From JAJVHZ01 sp041395385 (GTDB lineage Bacteria; Pseudomonadota; Gammaproteobacteria; JAJPIJ01), in the NCBI GenBank assembly GCA_041395385.1, contig JAWLAN010000006.1:310001-374000 (forward strand): a stretch of 64,000 bases of DNA, given 5' to 3'. Below are positions 1 through 8,096 of the stretch, in pieces (the first letter of the stretch is position 1; each line of letters opens with the position of its first letter). The position numbers were made by a program, and so were the translations under genes. Under the pieces are notes generated by a model. The model was not told the DNA's origin, searched no databases, and was given only the letters and a program-made list of their open reading frames with translations.

Positions 1-1
1 G

Positions 2-616
2 GATGCCTATCACGAGATGGTGCGGAGCCACTCCTCGCTGTGGCGGGCGCGGAGCTACCAGAGGCGCATGGAGCGCGAAGGGAACGTGGAGATCCGGCGC
101 TATCGGCAGCCCCTCGCCGATGAGTTGCGCGGAATGCTCGCGGACTGCGCCGTTGTCGAACAGAAGTCCTGGCTCGCATCCGACGGCGAGGCGCGACCGC
201 GGTTCGTCTCGCCTGCCAGCCGGCGCTACTGGGAGCATGTCTGCGCGAAGCAGTTCGCGCCGCGGGACCAGCTCGACGTCTGGGTCGCCTACTTCAACGG
301 CGATCCCGTCGCGTTCCGTTTTACCGTGACGACGGGCTCAATCCGATATGCCATCGCCAATCAATACGATCAGCGCTTCGAGAGATATCGCCTCGGTTGG
401 GTCCTCTATCTTCACGACCTCGCGGACTGCGCCACCCGCGGCGTGCGCAGCATCGACATGGGCACCGGCAAGCTGAGCTACAAGGCGCACCGCGGCGGCA
501 GGGAAGAGGCCATGAATCAGGTGTTCGTGGTGTGGCCGCCGGGGCCCGTTGGTCACCTCGCCACCGCGCTCGCGGCGCTCGGTCCCATCCACCGCCGCAT
601 TCGTCGCCGGATCTGA
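2..616 (+). CDS. GNAT-like acetyltransferase (BioF2/CelD type), 5' truncated by window edge
   Basis: The reading frame is open from the first bases of the window, so the gene begins upstream and about 200 C-terminal residues are visible. The order of features (a region ending in RYWEHVCAKQF, then DVWVAYFNGDPVAFRF, then a segment with DMGTGKLSYK) fits the C-terminal half of the Acetyltransf_6/BioF2-like GNAT fold found in CelD-type and FemAB-like transferases, often linked to exopolysaccharide or lipid modification. The Lys-rich KLSYKAH turn near the C-terminus is typical of that family. No substrate can be inferred, and the upstream neighbour that would tell (for example a glycosyltransferase cluster) is outside the window. 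The protein is cytoplasmic, with no membrane segment. Confidence 0.6.
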   Translation, partial: DAYHEMVRSHSSLWRARSYQRRMEREGNVEIRRYRQPLADELRGMLADCAVVEQKSWLASDGEARPRFVSPASRRYWEHVCAKQFAPRDQLDVWVAYFNGDPVAFRFTVTTGSIRYAIANQYDQRFERYRLGWVLYLHDLADCATRGVRSIDMGTGKLSYKAHRGGREEAMNQVFVVWPPGPVGHLATALAALGPIHRRIRRRI

Positions 617-777
617 GTAGCAGAGAGCGGAATTGCCGATCACGGCCCCAGGCGCCGTTCCGGTCGCGGACCTCCACGCGCAGGCTTGCCGCCGACACAG
701 CGGCCGCGGTGCGGTTGACGGCTCTCGGGGCGCGCCCCTAACATCCTCCCGGCCAGTCGACCTGGGAGGGAGGTCCC

Positions 778-1233
778 ATGCACATCGGGGCGATCGTCGC
801 GAGCAAGGGCGGTTCGGTGCACACCATCGAAGCGCATCAGACGTTGAGCGATGCGGTCGACCGCATGCTCGCGCTGCGGGTGAGCTCGCTGCTCATACTC
901 GGCGAGGGCGGCAAGGCCGCCGGTATCATCACCGAGCACGACATCATCCGCACCCTGAAGCGCCTGCCCGAGGCCTGGAGAGGCACCCGCGTGGACGAGG
1001 TGATGACCCGTGATCTGTTCACCGCGAGCCCCGAGGATGAGCTCGGCGAGGTCATCGCGGCCATGACCGGGCGCCACATCCGCCATCTGCCGGTCGTGAG
1101 CGACGGGCGTATCGCGGGCGTGCTCTCGATCCGGGACCTGATCCGGGCAGCGATGGAGGAGCTGGCCCGGCACAACGAAATGATGAAGCGCTACATCAGG
1201 GAATGGCCGGAAAGCGGCGAGACGCCTGGCTGA
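778..1233 (+). CDS. Tandem CBS-domain protein
   Basis: A 151-residue protein made almost entirely of two CBS motifs, roughly residues 8-63 and 74-130. The first contains SSLLILGEGGKAAGIITEHD, the second HIRHLPVVSDGRIAGVLSIR. Such stand-alone CBS pairs form a Bateman module that binds adenine nucleotides and usually acts as an energy or redox sensor on a partner protein. No catalytic domain is attached, and the partner is unknown. The start follows a strong GGGAGGGAGG purine tract. It is a single-gene unit; the facing gene on the other strand (DUF3579) suggests no functional link. Confidence 0.85.
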   Translation: MHIGAIVASKGGSVHTIEAHQTLSDAVDRMLALRVSSLLILGEGGKAAGIITEHDIIRTLKRLPEAWRGTRVDEVMTRDLFTASPEDELGEVIAAMTGRHIRHLPVVSDGRIAGVLSIRDLIRAAMEELARHNEMMKRYIREWPESGETPG

Positions 1234-1264
1234 GGCAACGGCGGCCGGGCGCGCGGCGGGAAGC

Positions 1265-1573
1265 CTAGGCCGCCATCCGCGCCGCGGGCGCGGCGATCGG
1301 GCGGTCGTCCTGATCGAACATCTGCAACTGGTTGTCGCGCGCGAAGCCGGTGACGAAGCTGAAGACGATCGGGTCCTGCTCCCTCAGCCGCGTGTCGATC
1401 ACCACGCAGCGGCTGTCCTCGGTCATCTTTATGGTCACGAACGGATTGAACGTCACCTGCCCGTGCGGGCCGTAGCTGGCCACGGCGTAATACAGACGCT
1501 CCGTCCAGTCGCTGGGCCGGAAGGTCCTGCCATCGGCGGTCTTGCCGTGGATGACGATCACGCGTGCATTCAT
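1265..1573 (-). CDS. DUF3579 family protein
   Basis: A 102-residue cytoplasmic protein. The N-terminal segment (VIVIHGKTADGRTFRPSDW followed by ERLYYAVASYGP) matches my recollection of the DUF3579 family, common in beta- and gammaproteobacteria and without an established function. The start was placed at the ATG at 1573, because residues upstream of it in the same frame are low-complexity and do not resemble the family. No clear Shine-Dalgarno sequence precedes it. It converges with the CBS gene and is divergent from the propeller gene to its right. Confidence 0.7.
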   Translation of the reverse strand: MNARVIVIHGKTADGRTFRPSDWTERLYYAVASYGPHGQVTFNPFVTIKMTEDSRCVVIDTRLREQDPIVFSFVTGFARDNQLQMFDQDDRPIAAPAARMAA

Positions 1574-1760
1574 AGGGTCGCGGTATCTATCGGCGCGCGA
1601 AGGCCAAAGTTCAGGCGGGACGGAGGGTTCTGCGAACTCGCGCACTCGCGCCGGAACCGCGGGCCGGCAATAGCGGTCATCTCATTTGGGGGCCTCGCGG
1701 CGATCACCCTCGGCCCGCGCCGAACGGCTTTTGAGTCCAGGAACCGCAAAGGAGGCAGCG

Positions 1761-2807
1761 ATGAGCTCGACGACGAGAGGGAATCACCCGGCGTCCGTAT
1801 CCGTAAAGTTCCGGTCGCCGCACGCGGCCCGCTGGCTGACGCTGGGGCTCGCGCTGGCCGCGCCGACGCTCGCGGCGCACGCCGGCGGCTCCAACTACGG
1901 CATCAGCCCCGGCGCTCGCGACATCGCCGGCCAACTCGCCGAATGGCTGGTGCCGACGCCGCAGTTCGCGCGCGACCCCACTCCGGCCCCGGACGGCCGG
2001 GTCTTCCTGGTGGCGATGGCGGGCAACAGGCTGGCGCGCTTCGACCCGGCGACGGAGAAGTTCGAGGAGTGGGAGCTGCCGGCGAACACCAATCCGCACA
2101 GCGTGCTCGTGGACGGCGAGGGCGTGGCCTGGCTGACGGGCAAGGGCAACGGCACCATCGTGGAGTTTCATCCCGACACCGGCGAGACGGTGCCCCATCG
2201 TGTTCCCTCCGGCGGCGATCCGCACACGGCCGCGCTCGACGACAACGGCGTGCTCTGGTTCACCGAGCAGGCCGCGAACCGCATCGGCAGTCTGGACCGC
2301 GGCAGCGGCGCCATCACCGAGTATCAGACCTCCGGCACGCCCTATGGCCTGTCCATCGATCAGGCGGGGAACGTGTGGTTCTGCCGCATCCAGGGCGACA
2401 TGCTCGGCAAGCTCGATCCGGGGACGGGCGCGATCACCGACGTGCCGATGGGCAAGGGCTCGGCGCCGCGGCGCATCGCCACGGCGCCCGACGGAACCCT
2501 GTGGGTGGCGCTGTGGGGCAACGGCAAGCTTGCCCACGTCGATCCCGCCACGGCGGCCGTCATAAACGAATATCCGCTGCCGGGCGGGAGCGGCAGCGGT
2601 CCCTATGCGGTCACCGTGGACGCCGAGGGCAAGGTTTTCGTGAACGAATTCAACACCGACGTCGTGGTGATCCTCGACCCGCGGACCGAGGCGATGCGCA
2701 GCATCCCGCTGCCCACGAAGACCGGCATCCGCAAGATGGTCATCGACCAGGCGGGCAGCCTCTGGTACGTGGGCAGCAGCAGCGGCCGGCTGGGCCGCAT
2801 CGACTGA
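1761..2807 (+). CDS. Exported Vgb-like (streptogramin lyase-type) beta-propeller protein
   Basis: About 348 residues. The ATG at 1761 follows AAAGGAGG at good spacing and gives an extended Sec-type signal peptide (charged start, hydrophobic stretch ending near AAHAGG around residue 44). The mature part is a series of about 40-residue repeats, each with a DGxLWF/V core and an LDPxTG turn (for example GVLWFTEQAANRIG and GTLWVALWGNGKL). This is the blade pattern of the virginiamycin B lyase / NHL-like propeller family. True Vgb enzymes linearise streptogramin B antibiotics, but most homologues are periplasmic proteins of unknown substrate. I cannot confirm the catalytic His/Glu set, so resistance should not be inferred. 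Confidence 0.75.
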   Translation: MSSTTRGNHPASVSVKFRSPHAARWLTLGLALAAPTLAAHAGGSNYGISPGARDIAGQLAEWLVPTPQFARDPTPAPDGRVFLVAMAGNRLARFDPATEKFEEWELPANTNPHSVLVDGEGVAWLTGKGNGTIVEFHPDTGETVPHRVPSGGDPHTAALDDNGVLWFTEQAANRIGSLDRGSGAITEYQTSGTPYGLSIDQAGNVWFCRIQGDMLGKLDPGTGAITDVPMGKGSAPRRIATAPDGTLWVALWGNGKLAHVDPATAAVINEYPLPGGSGSGPYAVTVDAEGKVFVNEFNTDVVVILDPRTEAMRSIPLPTKTGIRKMVIDQAGSLWYVGSSSGRLGRID

Positions 2808-3022
2808 CAAGGCCAGGTCCTAGGACCTACTCCTATGCCCGCGCGCGGGTAGCGGCAGTAACGTCTATCCTTGGGTAAAAGACTTTCACGACGCGAGGAA
2901 CCTGCTGGCAAGGATCGTGCATTGCATCATGCTGAATCGGCCCCAGTGACGTCGGGCCGCCGCGCAGGTCCCGGGTTCCAGGAACTGCGCCCAATCTGCT
3001 CCGTGGTTACAGGATAGTGCCA

Positions 3023-3826
3023 ATGAGACAGCATACGTCCAGCATCGCCAGCTTTTTCACACCCCGAAACGGGGTGACCGCCGCACGGCTCTTGTACGAA
3101 GAGAGAAACAATCCCGCGCTGGCGCGGATCTACGAGAGTTACGCGTGGTTCGTTCCCCTCTCGCTTTTCCGGTCGCCACTGAGTTCGCTGCCGGCCCTGG
3201 CCTTCAGGGAGAGGCGCTACCAGTACGAGGACCAGCGGCCGGATCTCTACTTCCCGTTCCTGCGCGCCGAGCCGTGGTGGCCGGACGATGAGATCACCGC
3301 GCTGCTGGAGCGCAGCCATCCGCAGATCCTCGCCGATTTCAACGGCGTGGAGACCCAGGCGCGCAAACACGCGCAGAAATACCTGGTCTCCGGCGGCGAC
3401 TGGAGCGTCTTCAACCTGTTCCGGGACAACCGCAAGATCGAGGAGAACTGCGCCGCCTGCCCGTTCACCACGCAGCTCATCGAGAGTCTGCCGACCTGCC
3501 CCGACGGCGGCGGGTTGGCCTACTACTCGATCATGGCGCCCGGCACGCACGTGAACCCGCATTGCGCGTTCACCAATTCGAGGCTGCGTTATCACCTGGG
3601 GCTGGACACAGACGGCGGGGCGCGGATCCGCGTCGGCAAGGAATCGCGCAACTGGCAGACCGGGGTGGCCTTCGTCTTCGACGACTCCTTCGACCACGAG
3701 GTGTTTCACGAGGGCGAGCGGCGACGGGTCATCTTCCTGGTCGACTGCTGGCATCCGGAGCTGACGCTGGAGGAGCGGCACATGATCCGCAACCTGATGG
3801 CCGCTCTCGGCCTGCCGGATCGCTGA
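3023..3826 (+). CDS. Aspartyl/asparaginyl beta-hydroxylase-like 2OG-Fe(II) dioxygenase
   Basis: 267 residues. The C-terminal half carries the hallmarks of the Asp/Asn beta-hydroxylase family: HVNPHCAFTNSRLRYHLGL (first metal His and the RLRxHLGL strand), WQTGVAFVFDDSFDHEV (second metal His) and RRVIFLVDCWHP (2-oxoglutarate-binding Arg). Members hydroxylate protein Asp/Asn residues or, in the LpxO branch, lipid A acyl chains. This one lacks an evident membrane anchor. An in-frame GTG lies two codons upstream, but the ATG at 3023 has better spacing to AGGA. The gene is monocistronic and followed by a terminator hairpin. Confidence 0.82.
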   Translation: MRQHTSSIASFFTPRNGVTAARLLYEERNNPALARIYESYAWFVPLSLFRSPLSSLPALAFRERRYQYEDQRPDLYFPFLRAEPWWPDDEITALLERSHPQILADFNGVETQARKHAQKYLVSGGDWSVFNLFRDNRKIEENCAACPFTTQLIESLPTCPDGGGLAYYSIMAPGTHVNPHCAFTNSRLRYHLGLDTDGGARIRVGKESRNWQTGVAFVFDDSFDHEVFHEGERRRVIFLVDCWHPELTLEERHMIRNLMAALGLPDR

Positions 3827-3884
3827 CACGAAGGACTACGCCACGGCCGAGCATAACCGCCCCCGGCCGCTGGATGGAGTCGCC

Positions 3885-3910
3885 GAAACCCCGCCCGCGC
3901 GCGGGGTTTC
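3885..3910 (+). terminator. Rho-independent-type hairpin after the hydroxylase gene
   Basis: A perfect 10-bp GC-rich stem (GAAACCCCGC pairs with GCGGGGTTTC, six-base loop) lies about 60 bp after the stop. It is followed by TGCTTTG, so the U-tract is weak. Confidence 0.6.
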
Positions 3911-4075
3911 TGCTTTGTGCAGGTGCCGGGAAAGCCGCTCGACCCCCAGGTCTGTTCCGTAGCGTTTGGAGTGCCCCATGAGCAGCGGGGGCCGCGCGGT
4001 AGAAAAGTTATCGGCGGCGGCGCGCGCGACTGAAGGCCTTGCGCATGCGCGCCATCGAAAAGTTGAACGACGCCG

Positions 4076-4963
4076 CTATTGGGCCGTGGCCTCGGCGTAA
4101 TGACCGAGACATTCGCCTTCTCGCCCACGCACCACGCGCCGGCCTTCGATCTCGCCGCGGGTCTCCGTCACCACCGTGCGCTGCCGCTCGTTTTGGTCGG
4201 AGTCGTAGAAGTAGATCACCACCCAGTCGCGCGTCCTGCCGAGCTCGCGGGCCTTGGCGGTGTTGCTGTACAAAGCGGTGAAGTGCCACTCGCCCCGGAT
4301 GGTGTGCAGCACCGGCAGCCAGGCCTTCCGCTCCGGGTTGAACCGCTTCGGCGCGATCGTGGGCAGTGACCCGGCTTCGGCCTTCTCGCGGTACTCGCGG
4401 TCGACGTCCAGCAGCAGCGCGACGCCGGGTTCGCTCGCCGGCGCGGGCGTGGGCAGGCGGCGACGGGGGCGCGTGCGATCGAGCATCTCGGTGAGCGCGG
4501 CGCGAATGGCCGCCGCGCGTCGTTTGCCGATCCCCGGCACGCTGTCCAGCCGGCCGTCGTGCGCGGCGACTTCGAGCGCTTCGAGGGTATCGACGTGCAG
4601 CGTGTCGTGGATACGCCGGGCGAGCTCCGGGCCGATGCCCGGCACGGTCTGGAACAACCGCTCGGGCTCGAGCGTCCCGCGCACCCGTTCCAGCTGGCTC
4701 CACCGCCCCGTCTGCAGCATCTCCGCGATCGCCGAGGCGATGCCGGTGCCGATCCCCGGCAACGCGTCGAGTCCCTGCGCGCCCTCTCGTTCATACAGGG
4801 CCCGCAGGTCCTCGCGCCATCCCGACACCGTGTCGGCTGCCCGGTTGTAGGCAGCGACGCGAAAGGGATTGGCGCCCTGGGCGCTGAGCGCGTCGGCAAT
4901 CTGCCGCAGCCGCGCCGCCACCTGCCCGTTCTCGCGGTAGGACTCTGCCTCCATCGCGGTCAT
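4076..4963 (-). CDS. Helix-hairpin-helix protein resembling the N-terminal module of family X DNA polymerases, no polymerase domain
   Basis: 295 residues. Residues 10-95 resemble the 8-kDa HhH_8 domain of PolX (a GANPFRVAAYNRAADTV helix). Three HhH hairpins follow (LPGIGTGIASAI, VPGIGPELARRI, VPGIGKRRAAAI), ending near residue 165. A PolX would continue with a catalytic palm containing paired aspartates. Here the chain instead goes into a proline-rich linker and an unrecognised 110-residue domain (ALLLDVDREYREKA, WHFTALYSNTAKA, WVVIYFYDSD). A DNA-binding, perhaps repair-related role is likely; polymerase activity is not expected. The ATG is preceded by GGGAGGA. It stands alone apart from the small gene downstream at 5013 on the same strand. 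Confidence 0.7.
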   Translation of the reverse strand: MTAMEAESYRENGQVAARLRQIADALSAQGANPFRVAAYNRAADTVSGWREDLRALYEREGAQGLDALPGIGTGIASAIAEMLQTGRWSQLERVRGTLEPERLFQTVPGIGPELARRIHDTLHVDTLEALEVAAHDGRLDSVPGIGKRRAAAIRAALTEMLDRTRPRRRLPTPAPASEPGVALLLDVDREYREKAEAGSLPTIAPKRFNPERKAWLPVLHTIRGEWHFTALYSNTAKARELGRTRDWVVIYFYDSDQNERQRTVVTETRGEIEGRRVVRGREGECLGHYAEATAQ

Positions 4964-5012
4964 ACTCGAAATCCTCCCGCCGACGAAACTCGCTGCGGCG
5001 ACGTCTCGATCC

Positions 5013-5186
5013 TCACAAACCGTGCCGTCGCGCCCATTCCTTTGCCTTGGCGATCGCTATGCGGATCGCCGAGCCCTCCTTGCGCCCCTCCGCAAGCAGC
5101 GCGTTGGCGATCTCGATGGCCTTGGCACGCACCGGTGGCGGCAGCCTTTCCATCGCAGGCGGATAGTAATACTCGTTCCAGGGCAT
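5013..5186 (-). CDS. Small conserved protein (YdaT-like)
   Basis: 57 residues, beginning MPWNEYYYPPAMERLPPPVR and continuing with an AIEIANALLAEG helix and an EGSAIRIAIAKAKEW helix. This resembles a small family in which a short protein starts with MPW, is rich in helices and carries EG-x-AI-x-IA; Bacillus YdaT is the example I recall. Function is unknown. Longer in-frame starts exist upstream, but the conserved MPW beginning decides for the ATG at 5186. It lies just upstream of the HhH gene in transcription order, with about 50 bp between them, so the two may be co-transcribed. Confidence 0.6.
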   Translation of the reverse strand: MPWNEYYYPPAMERLPPPVRAKAIEIANALLAEGRKEGSAIRIAIAKAKEWARRHGL

Positions 5187-5542
5187 GGCGAGGCGGATTG
5201 TTGCGCACCGATCGCGCTGCGCCAAGCGCTTGTATCGCGCCCGGCGGCAGCATGGCAGGGCTCGCCTGGAAGGCATGGCACGCTGCCGGTGGGATGCTGC
5301 AAAGCAATGCACCCGGGCAGACGACGAGGTTCACGCCCGTGCTCCGCGCACCGCACTGCAGCGAACGGCGCGCCAGTTGACCTGGCTGCGCCGCATTTCG
5401 GTGCGCGAAGAAAATGTGTGTGCGGCGATTCACGAACCCCGGATGTCAGGGGTGCGACGCGGTGCGGAGGTTCGCTACAGTGCGATCAAAACAAGACGTA
5501 CCCTCAACGAGCGCAGGGAATCCGTCGTGAGAGGAGAACGTC

Positions 5543-5773
5543 ATGCTATTTTTCAACCGCGGCCCGAGTCAGTCGATCTATCTCTCACTCGCCGAAGACA
5601 TCGACCCCGCCATGCCCGTCGGCGAACTGTTCAAGGAAGGCCCCATCCGCATCCGAATCATGAGCGTCAACGGCACGCAGGTCCGCATCGGCGTGCGCTC
5701 GCCGCTGCATCTGGACGTGTACCGCGAGGACGGCCTGGAGAGCGTCCCGCACGCATCCGCATCCACGGGTTGA
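5543..5773 (+). CDS. Divergent CsrA-like protein with an internal insertion
   Basis: 76 residues with a good ribosome-binding site (GAGAGGAG, 5530s). The N-terminus MLFFNRGPSQSIYL lines up with MLILTRRVGESLMI of the canonical CsrA at 62843-63070. The segment IRIRIMSVNGTQVRIGVRSP lines up with its ISVTVLGVKGNQVRLGVNAP, and LDVYRED with VAVHREE. The key RNA-binding arginine of the VHREE segment is therefore kept (YRED), while Leu4 and Arg7 become Phe and Gly. About ten extra residues between beta strands 1 and 2 (a DIDPAMPVGELFKEGP loop) distinguish it. It may bind RNA with altered specificity, antagonise CsrA through heterodimers, or have another role. It is a single-gene unit. Confidence 0.65.
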   Translation: MLFFNRGPSQSIYLSLAEDIDPAMPVGELFKEGPIRIRIMSVNGTQVRIGVRSPLHLDVYREDGLESVPHASASTG

Positions 5774-5889
5774 ACCCCTGCGCGGGACGCGCGGGTACTG
5801 TCCGCGGGCATCGCCGGCGACCCGCGCGGCAACCAAGGGCGGATCCTCCTCGTCGCTTCAACCGCGCCGTCGGCCTGTATGCGCGCCGC

Positions 5890-6360
5890 TCAGATGTGGT
5901 GGCTGAACTGGCCCCGCGGCGCGTTCTCGATGAGCCGCAGGAAGTCCGTGCCGCTGACGTGCACGAGATCGGTGTGATCGCCGGCCTCGAAGTAGACATC
6001 CGTGCAGTGCGCGAGCGATTCGTCCACCACCATCCGGATCCCGTAGGCCGGCCCCAGCGGCGGCACCGCACCGAACTCGCAATCCTCGAATAGCCCTCCG
6101 ACCTCCGGCTCCGTGGCCAGCCCCAGCCGTCGCTGCATCTGCCGGCTCAGCACGCCGAGGTCCAGCCTATGCGTGGCGGGAATGACCGCCAGCACGTAAC
6201 CGCGCTCGTCGCCCACGACGACGCTCTTGGCGAGCTGATCCGCGGGAACGTTGGCGGCGCCGGCGGTGCGCATGCTGTTGGCGGTGTGCGCGTGGGCCAC
6301 GACGTCATACTTGATGCCCTGTTGGTCGAGATACTGCTTGACGGACGCGGGGATAGTCAT
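5890..6360 (-). CDS. YbaK/EbsC-family aminoacyl-tRNA deacylase
   Basis: 156 residues covering one YbaK/ProX-type editing domain. The pattern LAKSVVVGDERGYVLAVIPA, followed by VGGLFEDCEFGAVPPLGPAYG and a C-terminal VHVSGTDFLRLI, is that of stand-alone trans-editing deacylases. These hydrolyse mischarged tRNAs such as Cys-tRNA(Pro) or Ala-tRNA(Pro). The Lys in LAKS is the expected catalytic residue. A strong AGGAGGGTG precedes the ATG. There is no operon partner; the next gene upstream on this strand starts 200 bp away. Confidence 0.85.
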   Translation of the reverse strand: MTIPASVKQYLDQQGIKYDVVAHAHTANSMRTAGAANVPADQLAKSVVVGDERGYVLAVIPATHRLDLGVLSRQMQRRLGLATEPEVGGLFEDCEFGAVPPLGPAYGIRMVVDESLAHCTDVYFEAGDHTDLVHVSGTDFLRLIENAPRGQFSHHI

Positions 6361-6559
6361 CGTTCACCCTCCTGACCCGGGCCGGGTCTGACAGTTGGGG
6401 AGTCGCGTACCTCAATAAAGGATAGCCAAGAATGCGCGAAACGATAGACCCGGCCGGCGGCGGCGGCCTGGAAGACCGGGCGCTCGCCGGCCGCGCAGCC
6501 GCCTCGCCGCCGAGGACGCCCCGGTGTCGCGCGGGCGGCCGTTTGTCCCTGTTTGCGCG

Positions 6560-7285
6560 CTACTGGTCCGCCGGCGGTTGGCTCAGGACCTTGCGGCCGG
6601 TGATCATTCCCGACACGAGGGTGCCGCCCTCGCGCATCTCGGTCACGACCACCGCGATGATGTGTATCACCGCCACTACGAGCAGCGTGTAAAACGCGTA
6701 GTAATGTACGGTGACGAACGGCTTGCGGAAGGCGCGCATGGCCTCGTAGGCCGCCTTCTCGTACATCTCCGGCGCGTAGGGCACCAGCATTGCCGGTTCC
6801 ACGCCCGGCGCCGCCACCCAACCGGCGATCCACCCGCCGAGCGGCGGGTAGAACAGATCCGTGCCGGCGAGTACCAGCCCGGTGACGGCCTGGATCAGCA
6901 GCAGAAACAGCAGCAGCGCCACGGCGAGACGGCCGAGCGGATTGTGGCCGACGTACTGGCGAGCACGCCCTGCACGGACGGCGGCGAGGTACTCGCGCAC
7001 CTCCGTCATGTAGCCCGGCCCGCCGGGCAGGATCGCGCGCCACCGCGACCGCGCCCCGCCGATGAACGCCCATACGAGACGCCACAGCAGGTTGAGCGCG
7101 AATACGTAGCCGATCCAGACGTGCACCGTCTTCAGCAGGATCTTGCCGTCGTTGGTGACGCCGAGCGGATCGGTGTTGAGGATCGCGACGCCGACCGCGA
7201 TCAGCCCCAGCATGCAGATCAGGTTGATCCAGTGAAACCACCGCACACCCGCGTCCCACGCCGAGTACGTCTTGAGTTCACCCAT
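6560..7285 (-). CDS. Cytochrome b561 / hydrogenase b-type membrane subunit-like protein
   Basis: 241 residues with four predicted membrane helices. Haem-ligand histidines lie in VRWFHWINL (helix 1), KTVHVWIGY (helix 2), VTVHYYAFY (helix 3) and AVIHIIAVV (helix 4), the pattern of the NiFe-hydrogenase/thiosulfate-reductase cytochrome b family that moves electrons between quinone and a periplasmic partner. The ATG at 7285 follows GGGAG. No dehydrogenase, hydrogenase or c-type cytochrome gene is adjacent, so its electron partner is unknown. Confidence 0.8.
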   Translation of the reverse strand: MGELKTYSAWDAGVRWFHWINLICMLGLIAVGVAILNTDPLGVTNDGKILLKTVHVWIGYVFALNLLWRLVWAFIGGARSRWRAILPGGPGYMTEVREYLAAVRAGRARQYVGHNPLGRLAVALLLFLLLIQAVTGLVLAGTDLFYPPLGGWIAGWVAAPGVEPAMLVPYAPEMYEKAAYEAMRAFRKPFVTVHYYAFYTLLVVAVIHIIAVVVTEMREGGTLVSGMITGRKVLSQPPADQ

Positions 7286-7695
7286 CGCGGAATCTCCCAG
7301 AGGTTGCCGTAACAGAAGGATAACAATCCAAGATGAATTCAAGATAACAATCGGCGCCGTTCTTGATCCGGACAAACGAAACTCTCGCGCGGGAGCCCGC
7401 CGCGCCGCGCGGACGCAGCGGTTGCGCGCGGCTCAGAGGTTCGTTTCCACCGTGCGGATGAAGTTGGCGCTGGGTCGTGGTGCCCGGCTCAATGCGCTAG
7501 ATGTAAAAGCCCGTGCCGCCGGGGAACGAGTCATCGCGCTGCAGGAAGCCCTGCCCCGCCAGCGGCCGCTTCTCGGACACGAAGGGCCTGAAGGCGGCCT
7601 GACGTATGTTGACGACCGTCCGCGCCTGCTAGCCGAGCTTGTGCATCTCGGGATCCCGCGTCTGCGCACGCCCCGCGTCGGGTGCTCACCGTGAC
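7286..7695 (-). other. Intergenic stretch with possible decayed coding sequence
   Basis: This 410-bp stretch has no intact gene. On the minus strand, around 7500-7640, a frame reads VVNIRQAAFRPFVSEKR and FLQRDDSFPGGTGFYI, which looks protein-like, but it is closed by stops at both ends, directly after MHKLG and after FYI. It could be a small-protein remnant. I do not recognise a family, and chance cannot be excluded. The AT-rich part near 7310-7345 probably holds the promoter of the cytochrome gene. Confidence 0.3.
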
Positions 7696-7935
7696 TCAGA
7701 GCGACTTGTGCGTGCCGTCGCAGTAGGGCGGTTTGCCGGTGCGCTTGCAGCCGCACAGCCAAACCTTCTCGCTCTTCTCGGCCGTGAACTTCACCGGCGT
7801 GAACGGCGTGGTCTTGTGCGAGCCGTCGCAGAAGGGCTGGTTCCTGCTCTCGCCGCAGGCGCACCACCAGTAGTTCTGGCCGGCGACCACGTCTACGGGG
7901 TACGGCGACTTCTGGGCGATCTTCGGGGTGCTCAT
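7696..7935 (-). CDS. Tandem CDGSH iron-sulfur protein
   Basis: 79 residues with two CDGSH-type 2Fe-2S binding motifs: Cys25, Cys27, Cys36, His40 (CACGESRNQPFCDGSH) and Cys61, Cys63, Cys72, His76 (CGCKRTGKPPYCDGTH). Two motifs in one small soluble chain are typical of the bacterial MiNT-like/Miner2-like class, thought to act in redox sensing or iron-sulfur transfer. All eight ligands are intact. The start follows GAGGAGG. It forms a single-gene unit. Confidence 0.88.
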   Translation of the reverse strand: MSTPKIAQKSPYPVDVVAGQNYWWCACGESRNQPFCDGSHKTTPFTPVKFTAEKSEKVWLCGCKRTGKPPYCDGTHKSL

Positions 7936-8096
7936 CGGGCGGCCTCCTCGGGGTTGGGCATCGCTGTCAGCGGCGGCACGCGGCGCGCGTGGGTTTCAGC
8001 GAGAAGTATACCGCGCCTCGCATGGACGGCGATGCGATCACCGCCGTGGCCCGCGATGGGCAAGCGCGCCGATGTCACGGCGCGCTGCCGCCGTCC

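Noticed and set aside
1761..2807. Calling the Vgb-like protein a streptogramin-resistance enzyme
   Set aside because: The propeller repeats are shared by many periplasmic proteins and the catalytic residues could not be verified.
4076..4963. Calling the HhH protein a DNA polymerase X
   Set aside because: The palm domain with its paired Asp motif is missing; only the N-terminal module is similar.
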